64,000 nucleotides of DNA, from assembly GCF_028389875.1 (NCBI RefSeq), contig NC_084665.1:620001-684000 (forward strand), read 5' to 3'. This document shows, in pieces, positions 23,959 through 35,300 of this stretch. Each line of letters starts with the position of its first letter. The first letter of the stretch is position 1. The notes beneath the pieces were generated by a model. That model saw only the letters and a list, made by a program, of their open reading frames with translations, searched no databases and was not told where the DNA came from. This DNA comes from Rhea pennata. Its lineage: Eukaryota; Chordata; Aves; Rheiformes; Rheidae. Position numbers and translations under genes: made by a program.

Positions 23959-26719
23959 CTTAGCCTCCAGTGCGTTACTGTGATATGTTCTGTGCGTGCC
24001 AAATTCTAATAGCCGAAATAAATGGGGTTTCCCTCCCCTTGGTCAGTGACTGGTTCCTCTCCAACTTCCGGATTAACCCTCCTGCAGGGGGACGGTGCAG
24101 CCAACTCTGCAGGGCAGGACAAACTAGTGCCCTACCTGAGCCAAGCACTTGGGAAGTTGGCATACCTTTTGCAGCTACTGACCTTCCCTACTTTGGAGTG
24201 GGAAAGGATTGGAGAAAAACAGCCTGGAAAGAGAAGCTAACGGGGGTGGAAGGTGCGGGATGGAAAGTGTGTTCATTTGTCTGCATAGTATAATACCCTT
24301 TTTGGCCTTGTACCCCGTTAACAGCCAGGTGAATGCCAGCCTACTGCAGGCTCTATCTCCCTGACAGCACCTGGTCTCTTCCTTTTTGGCTTCAGACTCA
24401 GATTTCCATGAGGAGGGGAGCTTCCTGGGCTGCATCCTGTATTTACAGTCTGACTAGGAGAAATCCAGCATCTGTCAGCTTTCTCGTGCTGCTTTCCCTA
24501 CGAGACCGGAGGGAGCTTTCTGAAGCCAGCCCTATGAAACCCATGCAAATAAAGCCTGCCCTTGGACTGCAAGCTTCTTCCAGATGTGCAGAGAGAGATG
24601 TACTGTCTGTGCACGTCCTCAGAAGGCTGCATCCTCAGCTTGCTGAAACAGAGCAGTGCAGTGCACTGTTTCATCTGTGGGAGCAGGGAAACCATATTTT
24701 GTTCCCTTATTCAGCATGGATCTTCTCCGGCTGTACTCATGGTTGAAACTTGCAATCAATGGCAAGCATAGACTGCTGGCTCTAACTTGGCATCATCTCG
24801 GGTCACAGGGCTGAAGGGGCAAGGTTTTCTAATATCTAATACAAGGTTTGTAATACAAGCTTTTCTAAGAGATCCACCAGAGTGAAGCTCTCTGATTTTG
24901 AGAAAAGGAATCAGACAGTTTCCACAGGTCCCTTTAGCATATGTTTCAGTTGGCTCTGAATTTGCCCAAGTGGATAACCATCCCCATGAAAAGCTCCTCC
25001 TTGCTTAGGTGTCTGCAATACTGGTATCTGTCCAAAGTCCAGGTTCAGATAAGAAAACCGGACACAATGGGAGCGGTACTGCCTAACAAGCAAAAGAATC
25101 ATCTAGCCAGGATCCCAGCCCAAGTGACGTCATGGTGGACGTCTGCCTAGGATTCTAGTTCTTGGTTAGAAAATTGAGCAGAAGACTAAAGGGAGAAGGA
25201 AGTCAGATCTGGAAGGTGGGACAACTTGAAAGCCCCTAAGATTAAAGACTGAGGTGCAAAGTACCCTAATCCTAGTACTTTGAGGAGTGGGAGGTCTCAG
25301 TGAGAGGCAGATACAGACCTTCGGTCGTGGTTGGCTACAAGTGGCTTTGGCTGCTTTTAGGATCCTCACAGTAAGCCTTGAGGTCTCTTTGAAAGAGTAG
25401 TCCTGGATGTTAGTGCTGGCAGTGGCTGTTAACTTGCAGATGCGAGTCATGATGCTTCAGATTTTTTTCACCTCATGGAGTCAGTGGGCAAAACGTTACT
25501 GTCTCCCCAGGTCCTTTGCCCTTCTGAAGTTGGCAGGGACAAAAAGGACAGAAGGGTGTTTCCTCCTGTGATGATAGATTGTTTCAAATCCTCTTAGCTA
25601 AAGTTTTTCTCAAATCATCCTGACCTTTTGAAAAGGCAAGACAAGCAATGAGCCACAGCACAAGGGACATTTCCTATGGCAAGGCCAGTTGTTGGGGAGA
25701 GAAATTATTTTCTAACAGGATTGCATGAACAAGAAAAAAAGTGGAATGATTCAGGATTGCTTCTTCCAAAGGAGAGGCGTCTCACCAGCAAAAGAAATGA
25801 CCTGGAACTGAGATGCATGGTAAGGCCAGTAGATAACCTGATTGAATGCTGCTGCATAGCAATTTCTTTGGGTTCCAGCTCTTCACCAAAAAATAATGGT
25901 CCTTAGGCATCTAATTTTTACCTAAGCAAAATTTTCAAGATCCTGAAGCCTTCAGGGAAGTGGAGTGTCGAAGCAGCACCATGCAACGTCTGCTGAACCA
26001 GGCTGCCTTTGTGATAGCTGCACTTCCCTGGCACAGAACAAGCTGCACCAGGCAGCGCTGCGGGAATGAGTTCCCCGTGACAGGCACCGGGTGCCAGAGT
26101 GACAAAGGAGCCCTCCCTGCAGCAAGAGCTTCCCCATGCCAGCCTAGCAGCACCAAGCAAATCCAGCTGGGGTGTGAACTGGCCCAGCTGCAAGGGGGCA
26201 GAACAAGGAAGGAGTCTTCTCGTCCCCAGGTGAGAGGAAGGCGTTTGGGTGCCAGTTTGGAGTGATAGCTGCAGCTGGGAGGTGGCCCAGAGCCGTGCAC
26301 AAGTAGCATAGCTGGGCTGCAGCAGGAGCAATGCTGGTGGAGATCTCTTCAAGTACCAGTGTGGGCAACAGTTCTCCACAAGCCTTTTCTTTTTGTCCAT
26401 TATGAGCAACTGGGGAGGGGAATGGGATGGGGAGACGGAGCCTGAGAATTCAGCCCTGAGTACAAGCAGCAGATATTGGGGGGGTGGGGGGGAACACAAG
26501 ATAACAGCAATTTTTAACTGCTCGAACAAAGGTGGCCTTGAGCAGCTGAACTGGCTAATAAGCCCATCGCTCCAGGCTGAAAAGACAGCCCTGGCTGTGG
26601 CTGAAATCAGCAGAAAGATCCTTGGCTCCCTTGTGAAATTGTTGCAGCTGGGCAATTGTAGGACCTTTAAAAAGCACCTGGCTGCAAGACTCCTTGGAGT
26701 CATCTTTCCCCCATGAGAC

Positions 26720-26748
26720 TTTTTTTTTTTGGGGGGGGGGGGGGGGGG
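26720..26748 (+). repeat. T11G18 homopolymer junction
   Basis: Eleven T followed directly by 18 G. The G run is long enough to form a quadruplex by itself. No transposon or gene explains it. Confidence 0.85.
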
Positions 26749-27003
26749 CGCTCTGTTACTGCACTTGTGCTACCACTTGATTATTTTGGTCTGTTTTGCA
26801 AAAATGTTCACAATAAAGGAAATCACTGTTGCAAAAGAACAAAGTGCAAAAAAGAGCAACAAAGAGCAAAAAACCAAAGGATTTCATCACTTCATTGTGC
26901 CTGTTACTTGGGGCTGTCCCACAAACTGTTTTTTGAAGGGAATGACCACCCAAACACTCAACAGCACAACATGCAGGTGTTTTTTTTTCCCCCTTTGGTT
27001 TTG

Positions 27004-27029
27004 TTTTTTTTTTTTTTTTTTTTTTTTTT
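27004..27029 (+). repeat. Poly-T tract (26 T)
   Basis: Uninterrupted T26 preceded by a pyrimidine-rich lead. It could be the tail of a - strand retrocopy, but no coding body is recognised beside it. Confidence 0.8.
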
Positions 27030-29245
27030 GGCCATCCTGGTAAATCCAAGTTACCTCCCTTTGAGGGAATGTTTAAAAGCCAAAAGACTACAGCCCAAAA
27101 GCCAAACATTGACAGAGACCCAAGACTGCTTAGCATGTCCCATCACATTTCCACACCCAATGGAGGACTTTTTTAGAATCCAGTTTTCCCATGACATGAG
27201 TCTGCAAACACCAATTTTGCCCAGTCACCACCTGATGCAAGTATTGGGAGATGCCCTAACCCCAGGGACCTGGCATCTGACACCACTAGTTCTGGGGACA
27301 AGGTTTTGGTGAAGCGCAGGGGCAGGTCAGTGCTGTTTTGGTGGGGCAGGGAGACAGCAGGAGGGTTTGAGAGAAGGTCTTCTCCAGCCTGCATAACTAC
27401 GTCCAGGCACCCCCCAGATCCCACTCCCAATCTACAAGGAAATGCAGGCTGGACAGACAGTAGCAATTGAGGGGAAGCCTTGAAAGACTGGCCAAAACCC
27501 CATGTTACACCTCTTCCCTGTGGCTCCCCACCACGTCCTGCAGCACCATTTCTGCAAGATGTGTTGATGGGCTTAACGATGTATCATGCCTGGACTTCAG
27601 GCAGAAAGCTGGGGTGAAACAGCCCTTGCCAAGCCTCGATTAGCAACGAGCCAGTGAACTCCAGCTAAAACGGTGCCTAAGCCCAAGGCATCCAATACCC
27701 CTCAGCTTTTCCCTTCCCTCAGCCTTGTCTCTCCTGGTCAAAGATGGGTCACAGCCCATCACGAGACTTGCACATCCCTGCTAATCCTCTCTGTGCCATC
27801 TTCATCACGGTCAAAACGGCTGGATGAGAAGGGCGAGACGGAGCCCTTCTGCAGCCATGGTGGGTGCCCGAGTCAGACAGCTGGCAGTGCTGTAGGCCCT
27901 TAAGCCATGCCAAGAGCTGCCAGTCAGACAGCGCAGGGCCTGGGGATTTATTCCTCTGGTTTATAGGGAACTGGGACAGCAGCTGGCTCCATCATTGAGC
28001 CCTGTGCTGGGCACTGGAGGCCATGAATGGTCACCCCACACAGCCGTAGCATTTTGTGGTTTTCCTGAAGGGAAGAGGCACAAGCAGCCAGAGATGCAAT
28101 GTTGCACCATGCTCAGCCCATGCTGTGCAAGATGCCATGGAGGCGCTTGCTCACAAGCCTTGCTCTCCACCCCTTCCTAACCCCTGCTTTTCACAAACCC
28201 TGGAGGAATCAAGTGTTTCAGGGCCCTCCTTCCCTCCTCTCCAGCCCAGCTGATGTCAGCATCAGGCTCGGCCACTTTCTTACAGGGAGACAGGCACCAG
28301 TCACGTGGCTCCTGCCGCTTCCTAAAAAAAAATGGCCTTAAAAAAAGCCACAAGAACAGCTGAACGCTGGGGAACCAGGCAGAAAGCAAGGACAAGCACA
28401 TCGCACAGGCAGGGACAAATGGCAGGGGAAACCTAAGCGTGGCTCCTGCTGCCGGCTACGGCGGTTGCCGCACTCCCTCTGCCGGGCAACGCGCTCGGAG
28501 CTCCACGCTTGCAGACACGTCATCTCCAGCATACTTCCCTCCAGCAAGGCCTCCTTCCCCTTACCCACTGCTTTGCAGCAAAAGCAAGGGCACTCTGAGC
28601 TGCACTCGGCGCACAAAAAGTACACGTGGCTCGAAGAAAACTTTTCTCCCCTTGGCTCACATTGCTGTAAGAGCTGTCCCCTCTGTTTTTACCGCACAGG
28701 AAGGAACGGTAGGAATAGAGGATCCACTTCTAGCCCAGCTGGTTCTTCAGAGATCCCAAACACCTACATGACTTGGAAGCTTAAAACAGACAGACATGTA
28801 AATAAATAAATCCAGAAGAATACAGCAAGGAAAAACTCATTTCACTAGCATCAGTTTAATTGCATCAACACCCAGAAATACATAAAAGGATACGTGCCAA
28901 GAGCCCCCTATTAGAAAGGCTTCCTTCCATCATATGGACATGGGCCTTCCTTCCACACTTCTTTCACTCCAAAAAAAAAAAAAAAAAAAATTGCACCAAT
29001 TGATGTACAAATACAGTCTTCCGTTTTCACACATTCATGGATTCTGCTGCTACAGAAGTGTTGAACCCCAGCGCCTACCCTGACACGGTCAGAGTGGCTT
29101 CCAGGGGAATAGTTGTACAAAACAGTATGAAGATTTTCTTACAAACGTATACCTGCAGTGTTTACTGGTATTTTTAAGGTTTCAAAATTAGGGTTTGAGT
29201 CACTAATGGCTTGTATCTTTATCTACATTAAATTGAGCATACATT

Positions 29246-29251
29246 TTTATT
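29246..29251 (-). terminator. RRBP1: Candidate RRBP1 poly(A) signal AATAAA
   Basis: TTTATT on the + strand reads AATAAA on the RRBP1 strand, about 60 bases after the stop codon. A site this close would give a very short 3' UTR, so a more distal signal is also possible. Confidence 0.45.
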
Positions 29252-29309
29252 TTAGGAATGTGTAAGGCATTTTGGTAAGTTGAACAGTAAGTTCTAGGTC
29301 ACAGAGTGA

Positions 29310-29348
29310 TCAAACTGAAGTCCCTTCCTTTGAACCGTCCTCTTCACC
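29310..29348 (-). CDS. RRBP1: RRBP1 last coding exon (24)
   Basis: 39 nt encoding GEEDGSKEGTSV and TGA (29312-29310), after acceptor TTTTCCAG. The acidic C-terminus ending KEGTSV matches vertebrate RRBP1. Confidence 0.94.
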   Translation of the reverse strand, partial: GEEDGSKEGTSV

Positions 29349-32300
29349 CTGGAAAACAAAAGCAGAGAGGTGAGTTACTGAACTGAGTTTAATATTTTTC
29401 TTACTTTCATAGCAGCTCATGTAGCAAAGCATTTTACAGACTGGTCAGATCTTCCCTTCTAGACAGTTAAAATCCTTTCCAGCAGAGTCCCGTGGGTTGC
29501 CTAGAGCCACCAAAACAGTTGTCAGTAGTAAGTACCACATTGCCTCCACTCTCCCACCCAGTCATGGCTGGATGCTCATGCGGGCCATCCTGCCACCTCA
29601 TCTAGCTCCAGATGCCATCCCAGCCAAGGGCTCAGTCCCTAAACCCAGCTCCTGGAAGAAATACCGTTTCCTGAAGCTGTTCTTTCAATTTCTTCACTGT
29701 TTCTCTCTCTTTGGCCAGTTGGTCCTGGGTAACCTTCAGTAGCTCTTGCAGTTTGGTTGCTGCTCGTCCCAAGTCCTTTGATAGTTTTTTTTCTTTTTCA
29801 AGTCTTTCCTGCACAGGAGTTGAAAGAAGCCATCCATGGGAACCTGCTTTTGCAGTCTGGGCTGTTTGCAGGTGACACAGTCCTTCCCCCTGTCCCCAGC
29901 ACAGTGGGTCTGCACTGAGCAATCTTGGTGACCAAAAGCTGGAGGCACATCCAGCTCCCTTCACGCTGGAGGGGCCAGGCGTCTCCCCATGCTACAGAGA
30001 TGAGCTATGGCTCATGCTAGATCCCTGGCAAACCCAGAAGATGCCCGGGCTGAGCCAACCTCACAGGAGCAGAATTATTTCCCAAAACATGGAAAACCCA
30101 GCTAGCAAGACTGCTTGCTAAGGCAGCGACCTCAGGGCATCATCTCCTTTCCTTTCTCATCTTGGCCAGCCGCATCTAGGGACTGTAATTTGCATCCTGC
30201 TTCACCCTTCAGCCATGCTGAAGCTCGCAGCCAGGCCTGGGGCAGGGAGCTACTTGCATGGAACCATCTACGTTACCCCAGCATCCCCAATGAAGACAGA
30301 CCATGTGCACAGTCCTGCTCCACCAAGGCTTTTGCTGTCTTGCCTCAACACTAAACACAAGAAACCAGGGCAGCCAAATCACCTTGAGATGCTGGGCCTC
30401 CTCCGTGTCAGAATTTGCTGCATTTTCAGCCAATCTCAGCTTTTCCAGCTCAGCTTGCAAACTGCATGCAGAACTTTGTGCCTGGAAGAGGGAAACATGC
30501 TCAGTTAACATACAGCAGGTATCTCCTGCATCCTACCTCCATATAGCGAGCTAGAAAGGCTCCAGTCCCAAGTGCGTCTACCTCTGACAAAGCGTTAAGA
30601 TTACACAGCTGCTGTCAGATGGCTGGATGCATTGGGTTTGCTATTTGAACTTCCACTAGGAAGATGGCTTTTCTCCCCAGAAGCAACATTAAACTCACTT
30701 AAAGCCCTGAATCCTCAAGGGAAAGAGCTGACAAAAAAGGTGAGACTTGGAAAGAGGTACTTCCAGGGTGCAGCAACTGGAGCATTTGCATGGTGGCTTC
30801 AGCACAGCCACCTAAGAAGTCTCCTTTGCTCCAGAGGCATGAGGCAAAGCGTGATGATGTCTCAGACAAAGGTAGGGATGGGGAAAACTTCAAATGAATT
30901 CTTGGGATCCATTAATAACCAAGAACTCAAAATCTTCGGAGGAAAGCTGACTCTGCTTTACATTTCAGCCTGGGAGTAAAGCTCCTGTATGCTCCACATC
31001 AGAGCAGGGACTACAGATCCTGCCTAGCCATATATCCTGCTCTAAGATGGTCATGGATGCTGGCAGAAAGGGCCCTGCCCTCTGCACAGGATCTTGCCCA
31101 CGGCCCCTCTACAGCTGGGCTGACCAGCAAGCCGCTGTCCTTTCCTCGCCTCTGTCCCAGACTTACTTCCTCCAGTTCCAGCGCCAACTTTTGCCTCAGT
31201 GCTTGCTCCTTCTCCACAAGAGCTTCATTTTGCTCTAGCTGAGTTTTCAACTGTGTTGAGGAGAGAAAAGACACAGAAAAAATATAGTAAGAAAGAACTA
31301 AGGATGGAGATCCGTGAATGGGGACATTACCATGAAAGCTGGGCTACACAGAAGAAACAAAATCTGGAGCGTTTCCCAAGGCACGGAAAGACCATAGGCA
31401 CCAGTACTCCTTCCTCTCTGCACAGAAGTCGAGAGGATGTGGATGGTGGGCCCAGAGCTCAGTTTTGCTTTGCTGAATCGGGCCTACTCGTGAAGCAGCA
31501 TAAGCTTGGTCTTGGGGCAGGAGGCGAAACATAGCAGAGGACATATCCAACTGGTGGCCACATTGCGCCAGATGAATGGTGCCCTGGGGAAGGCTCCACA
31601 GTTAATGGGATTAAAGAAGAGAAACAGAGTCTTGCTCATGGCAGCTGCCTGCTACTGGCAAGAGGTGTTAGCCTGAAAGAACAAGTCGCTGCTAATTCCT
31701 TCAGCCTCACTCCAGCAAGGTGGAGAGAGCCTCTGCAATCCTAACCCCAGAGAAGGCATCCAACAGGGAAGCAATCGCAGCCCAGCTGTGTCGGGGCGTC
31801 CTCCTTCTCGGTGGGGTTTGGGCCTTCTCCACAGCAACCCAAATGACGCTCCTCTTGGTTCAGTGCATGGTGGAGCTTGCTCGAGGGTTCGCAGTGTCCC
31901 CGCAGCAGTGCGCCCTGCCTGCCTCCCCAAAGCAGCCTGCCCCTGTGCCCCCAAGAGGAACGACATCAGGAAAGCTGGACTGCAATGCTTTTCCAGTGGG
32001 AGTTGGATGTGTGATTAAGGGGGCCGGGGTCTGGCTTCCCAGGACCTCAGTGGACACGCGCCACACATGCAGCACAGAAGATAACCCTGCCCAGAGCAAA
32101 GCCACGTGCAGGTTTCCATGCTGTTAGAGACAGTGACACAGGACGAGGGACACAGTTAGGGGTCAGTGCCTTCATGGGCAGCAGTCTCACCACCCGAACC
32201 TCAAGGGGCGCGGGCTCGCTTTGGTCAGCTTGTAACCCCACTACTCCATCCTGCACGTGGCTCTTCATCTCACTCAACTGCTGCCTGACCTGCAAGGAGG

Positions 32301-35300
32301 ACCAGCAAGCCTGGCTGAGTTATGCACCCACACACAGCAGCCACTGCAAGACCCACAAGGACCTACAGCAAACATTCACTGGGGTTTTGCTTGCACATGA
32401 GCCAAAATGTTTGGAAAAGCCATCACGGGTTTGGCTAGACAAACCGTATCTAACCTGGCCAGTTTAAGATGTTATGGCTCCTAGACGTGCAGACCTGCTC
32501 CCACCTCATCTGCTCTTGCTTAATCACCCAGCCCTTTGGTTTAAAGCTGCCATCAAAGGTTTGTACTGATGCAGCCAGGCTGTTAAATGAAGCAGCCAAG
32601 GCAGGGTGGTGTGCTCAGGAGAAGGAAGGGAAGGTTGCTGTATGAACAGATATGTGCAGTACTGTTTGTCCATTTAATTAAAGTTACTGACTAGCTAGCA
32701 GCAAGGTCTCTTGAGAGGAAAGGGCTGCCCAGGCTTAAGTGAGCGAGATGATAACGGCTGCAAAACTCAGAAGAGCTGCAGCACTTGAGAGCAGCTGTAC
32801 CTGATGCATCAGGTGGTGCCTCCTGGCTCACGCTGCTCTGAGTAGGTCTGCAAACCAGTGGTACCACCAAGAGCTTGAATGGGGAGATCTCCCGCTCCTC
32901 TGCTCACTGCAGCAGGGCTTAAGAGAGCCCTGAAGGGCTGGAGCATGCTGCTAACAGACTCCTAGACCTCATGGATGAGCTTAGTCTCCAAAGTATGAAA
33001 TATTTAAATATTAGAAGGCAAAGCAGCAGCTGCTGTTTTACAGTCAAAAATTGTAATTAAAATTCAAAAGCCCTCATAACTTTTTTGGCAGTTTTTTGGC
33101 TCTCCAAGCCCTCCATCCCAGTCCTTTCTCCTACTTACCTGCAAAAGCTTCACCTTATCCTCAAGTCCTCCAAGCGATTCCTTTACACAGGAGACACGAC
33201 CTCAGTCCTCCCATCCGGGGAGGACTGATGGACCCTTAATTCACCCAACCTCCTGCCTGCCCCAGGGGCTGCAGTTACAGAGCCCAAGAGCTGAGGTTTC
33301 TGCTACACGCCAGCTTGCTTAAGCCTTGATGCTATCTCTTCCTTCCCAGATACCGTCTCAGGAGGAACGGCAGGCTCATAAAATCCTTTCCTGGCTCATA
33401 AACATCCACTTTGAAAACTGGATGAGTTTTGTGTCTAGAAGCACCAAGTTCACCTGTGTCCAGGCTGTATGCTCCTCCCCTCTCCAAACCTGCAGTGAGG
33501 AGCAAGGTGGCACCAGGCAGACCAGCCCTGGGTCACGGCTTGCAAACTGCCCCATGGCAAAGCAGCCACCTGCATGCAGGTGTGGTGGTCCCAATGCACA
33601 AGCCCCTCCCTTACCAGGGCCAGCTCTTTGTTCTGCTTCTGCATTTCCGTCTTCGCTGCCTCCAGCTGCTCTTGGGACTCTGATAAGAGCTGCCTCAACT
33701 GACAAGAAGAAACAGAAAACAGAGGGCAAACAGACTTAGGGCTTCAGGTTTTCCTCCCACTCATCCCTCCAAGCCCCTGCAGACCCCACGATGTCACACA
33801 ACCACCCAGCCCAGGCACAGCCCCCTCCACCCTGCCTTGATGCCCTTCCATCCCCCAGCCCAGTCAAACAAGGGCTCTTGGCAAGACTGGAGAAAGCAGC
33901 TCATTTATGCACTTGGTTTCGGAGTCCTTTGGCCCAAGGAATCATTTTTATAGTGCAACACCTTCTCAGAGGCCATGACGGCATCCCTTGTTAATTTGCC
34001 TGCTGAAGCCTGCTCAGAGAGAGGGAGATAACTGTGAAACAGCTTTGCCTCACCCAAGCCACGGAAATCCTGCAGTCTGTAGGCCACCGAGGAGCAGCAG
34101 ATAACATCTCCATACAGATCCCCCTGCCCCATCTCCCTTCCAATGAGCCTCCCAACATTAAATGTCTACAGACTGGGACAAACATCTCCACCTATCTTCC
34201 CCTTCTGATTTGTAAAGCTGTGAAGGCCCAGGGCACTCCTCATAAAGCCCCTCAATGGAGATTAGGGATGAATCAGGCTTAGAAGAAAGAAGAAAGCAAT
34301 CTAAGAAAGCCAAAGCCACCACACTTACAACTTCAACTTCTTTTGTATAGTTTTGGTGTTCAGAGCTGGCTGTCTCCAAGTGATTCTGCAGTTGTGCTTC
34401 CAGAAGAGAGGTATATTCCTTTAACTGGATTAAAATGAAAGAAAGCAGAGGGATTTGATTGTGTTGAGGTGCAACACCTGGACAACAGCACACTGCAAGC
34501 ATGCCTTCTCCAAGGCAAGTCAGGAGACCAGCCTTGACTCAGCCCAAGCACAGCATACATCCATCTGGCACCTGTGCAGGCCATGCAAGGAGGCCTGGCA
34601 CAGCCTGAGCCCTCTCCAGTAGCCAAAAAACCTACCTGGTCTGTACTCTGCAGCTCTGCTTTCAACTTCTCTACAATGTCTTCAAGGGATTTCAATTGGA
34701 CTTGTGACTAAGGCAGAAACGATCGGAAAAGGTCAGTAAACAGAGTTTCACTCAGATGCTGAACATGTTTCACACAACTAAAAACTGCCCAGTGGTTCAC
34801 TCCCACCTGTCTCTCTTCACCCTGTGCTCAAGTACAGAAGAAACCCAAAACAAACTGGAGCCCCATGGTCTGCAGCCAGCAGGAGCTGTTCTTCCCAGAG
34901 AGCTTTAGTCCAACAAGCTGAGGCTGTAAAATGTGGAGCAAGGTAATGGCTTTTGCCTGCAGAATTTAAATTGGCTGCAGCCAGCTTACAACATCCATGA
35001 AGCCGGCACCAAACCCGGTGCAAGTTTTCTATCAAAAGCACCTCTGGTTTGGAAGCAGCAAAGTATTTTTTCCAATGAGGCATCATGGATTTTGCTATTA
35101 AGAAAAGCCATGCTACCCACAAGCTCAAAGCATGGGGTTTGCACTGAAATCTGGATTTATCTTTGAAGAAGACTTCACAGTTGCTGAACACTTTGCAATA
35201 GAGGAATTCATCTTTTCTCCACAGAGATGCAGAACAGCTCTGGGGCATGCCCCAGCCATGACGCTCATCCTATCAGGCACACTGACCACGCTGTCCATAA

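Larger units (their letters stand above)
23960..29240. other. Interval between the converging DSTN and RRBP1 genes
   Basis: About 5.3 kb without a convincing exon on either strand. The longer ORFs (for example 25918-26703 on the - strand, 261 codons, and 26713-27312) are low-complexity or cross homopolymers and resemble no known protein. It contains the T11G18 tract at 26720-26748, T26 at 27004-27029 and A20 at 28971-28990. A long RRBP1 3' UTR could occupy the right-hand kilobase. Confidence 0.6.

Noticed and set aside
25918-26703. 261-codon - strand ORF between the genes
   Set aside because: Ser/Leu/Pro-rich translation without known similarity. No intron-exon signals or nearby promoter, so probably a chance ORF.
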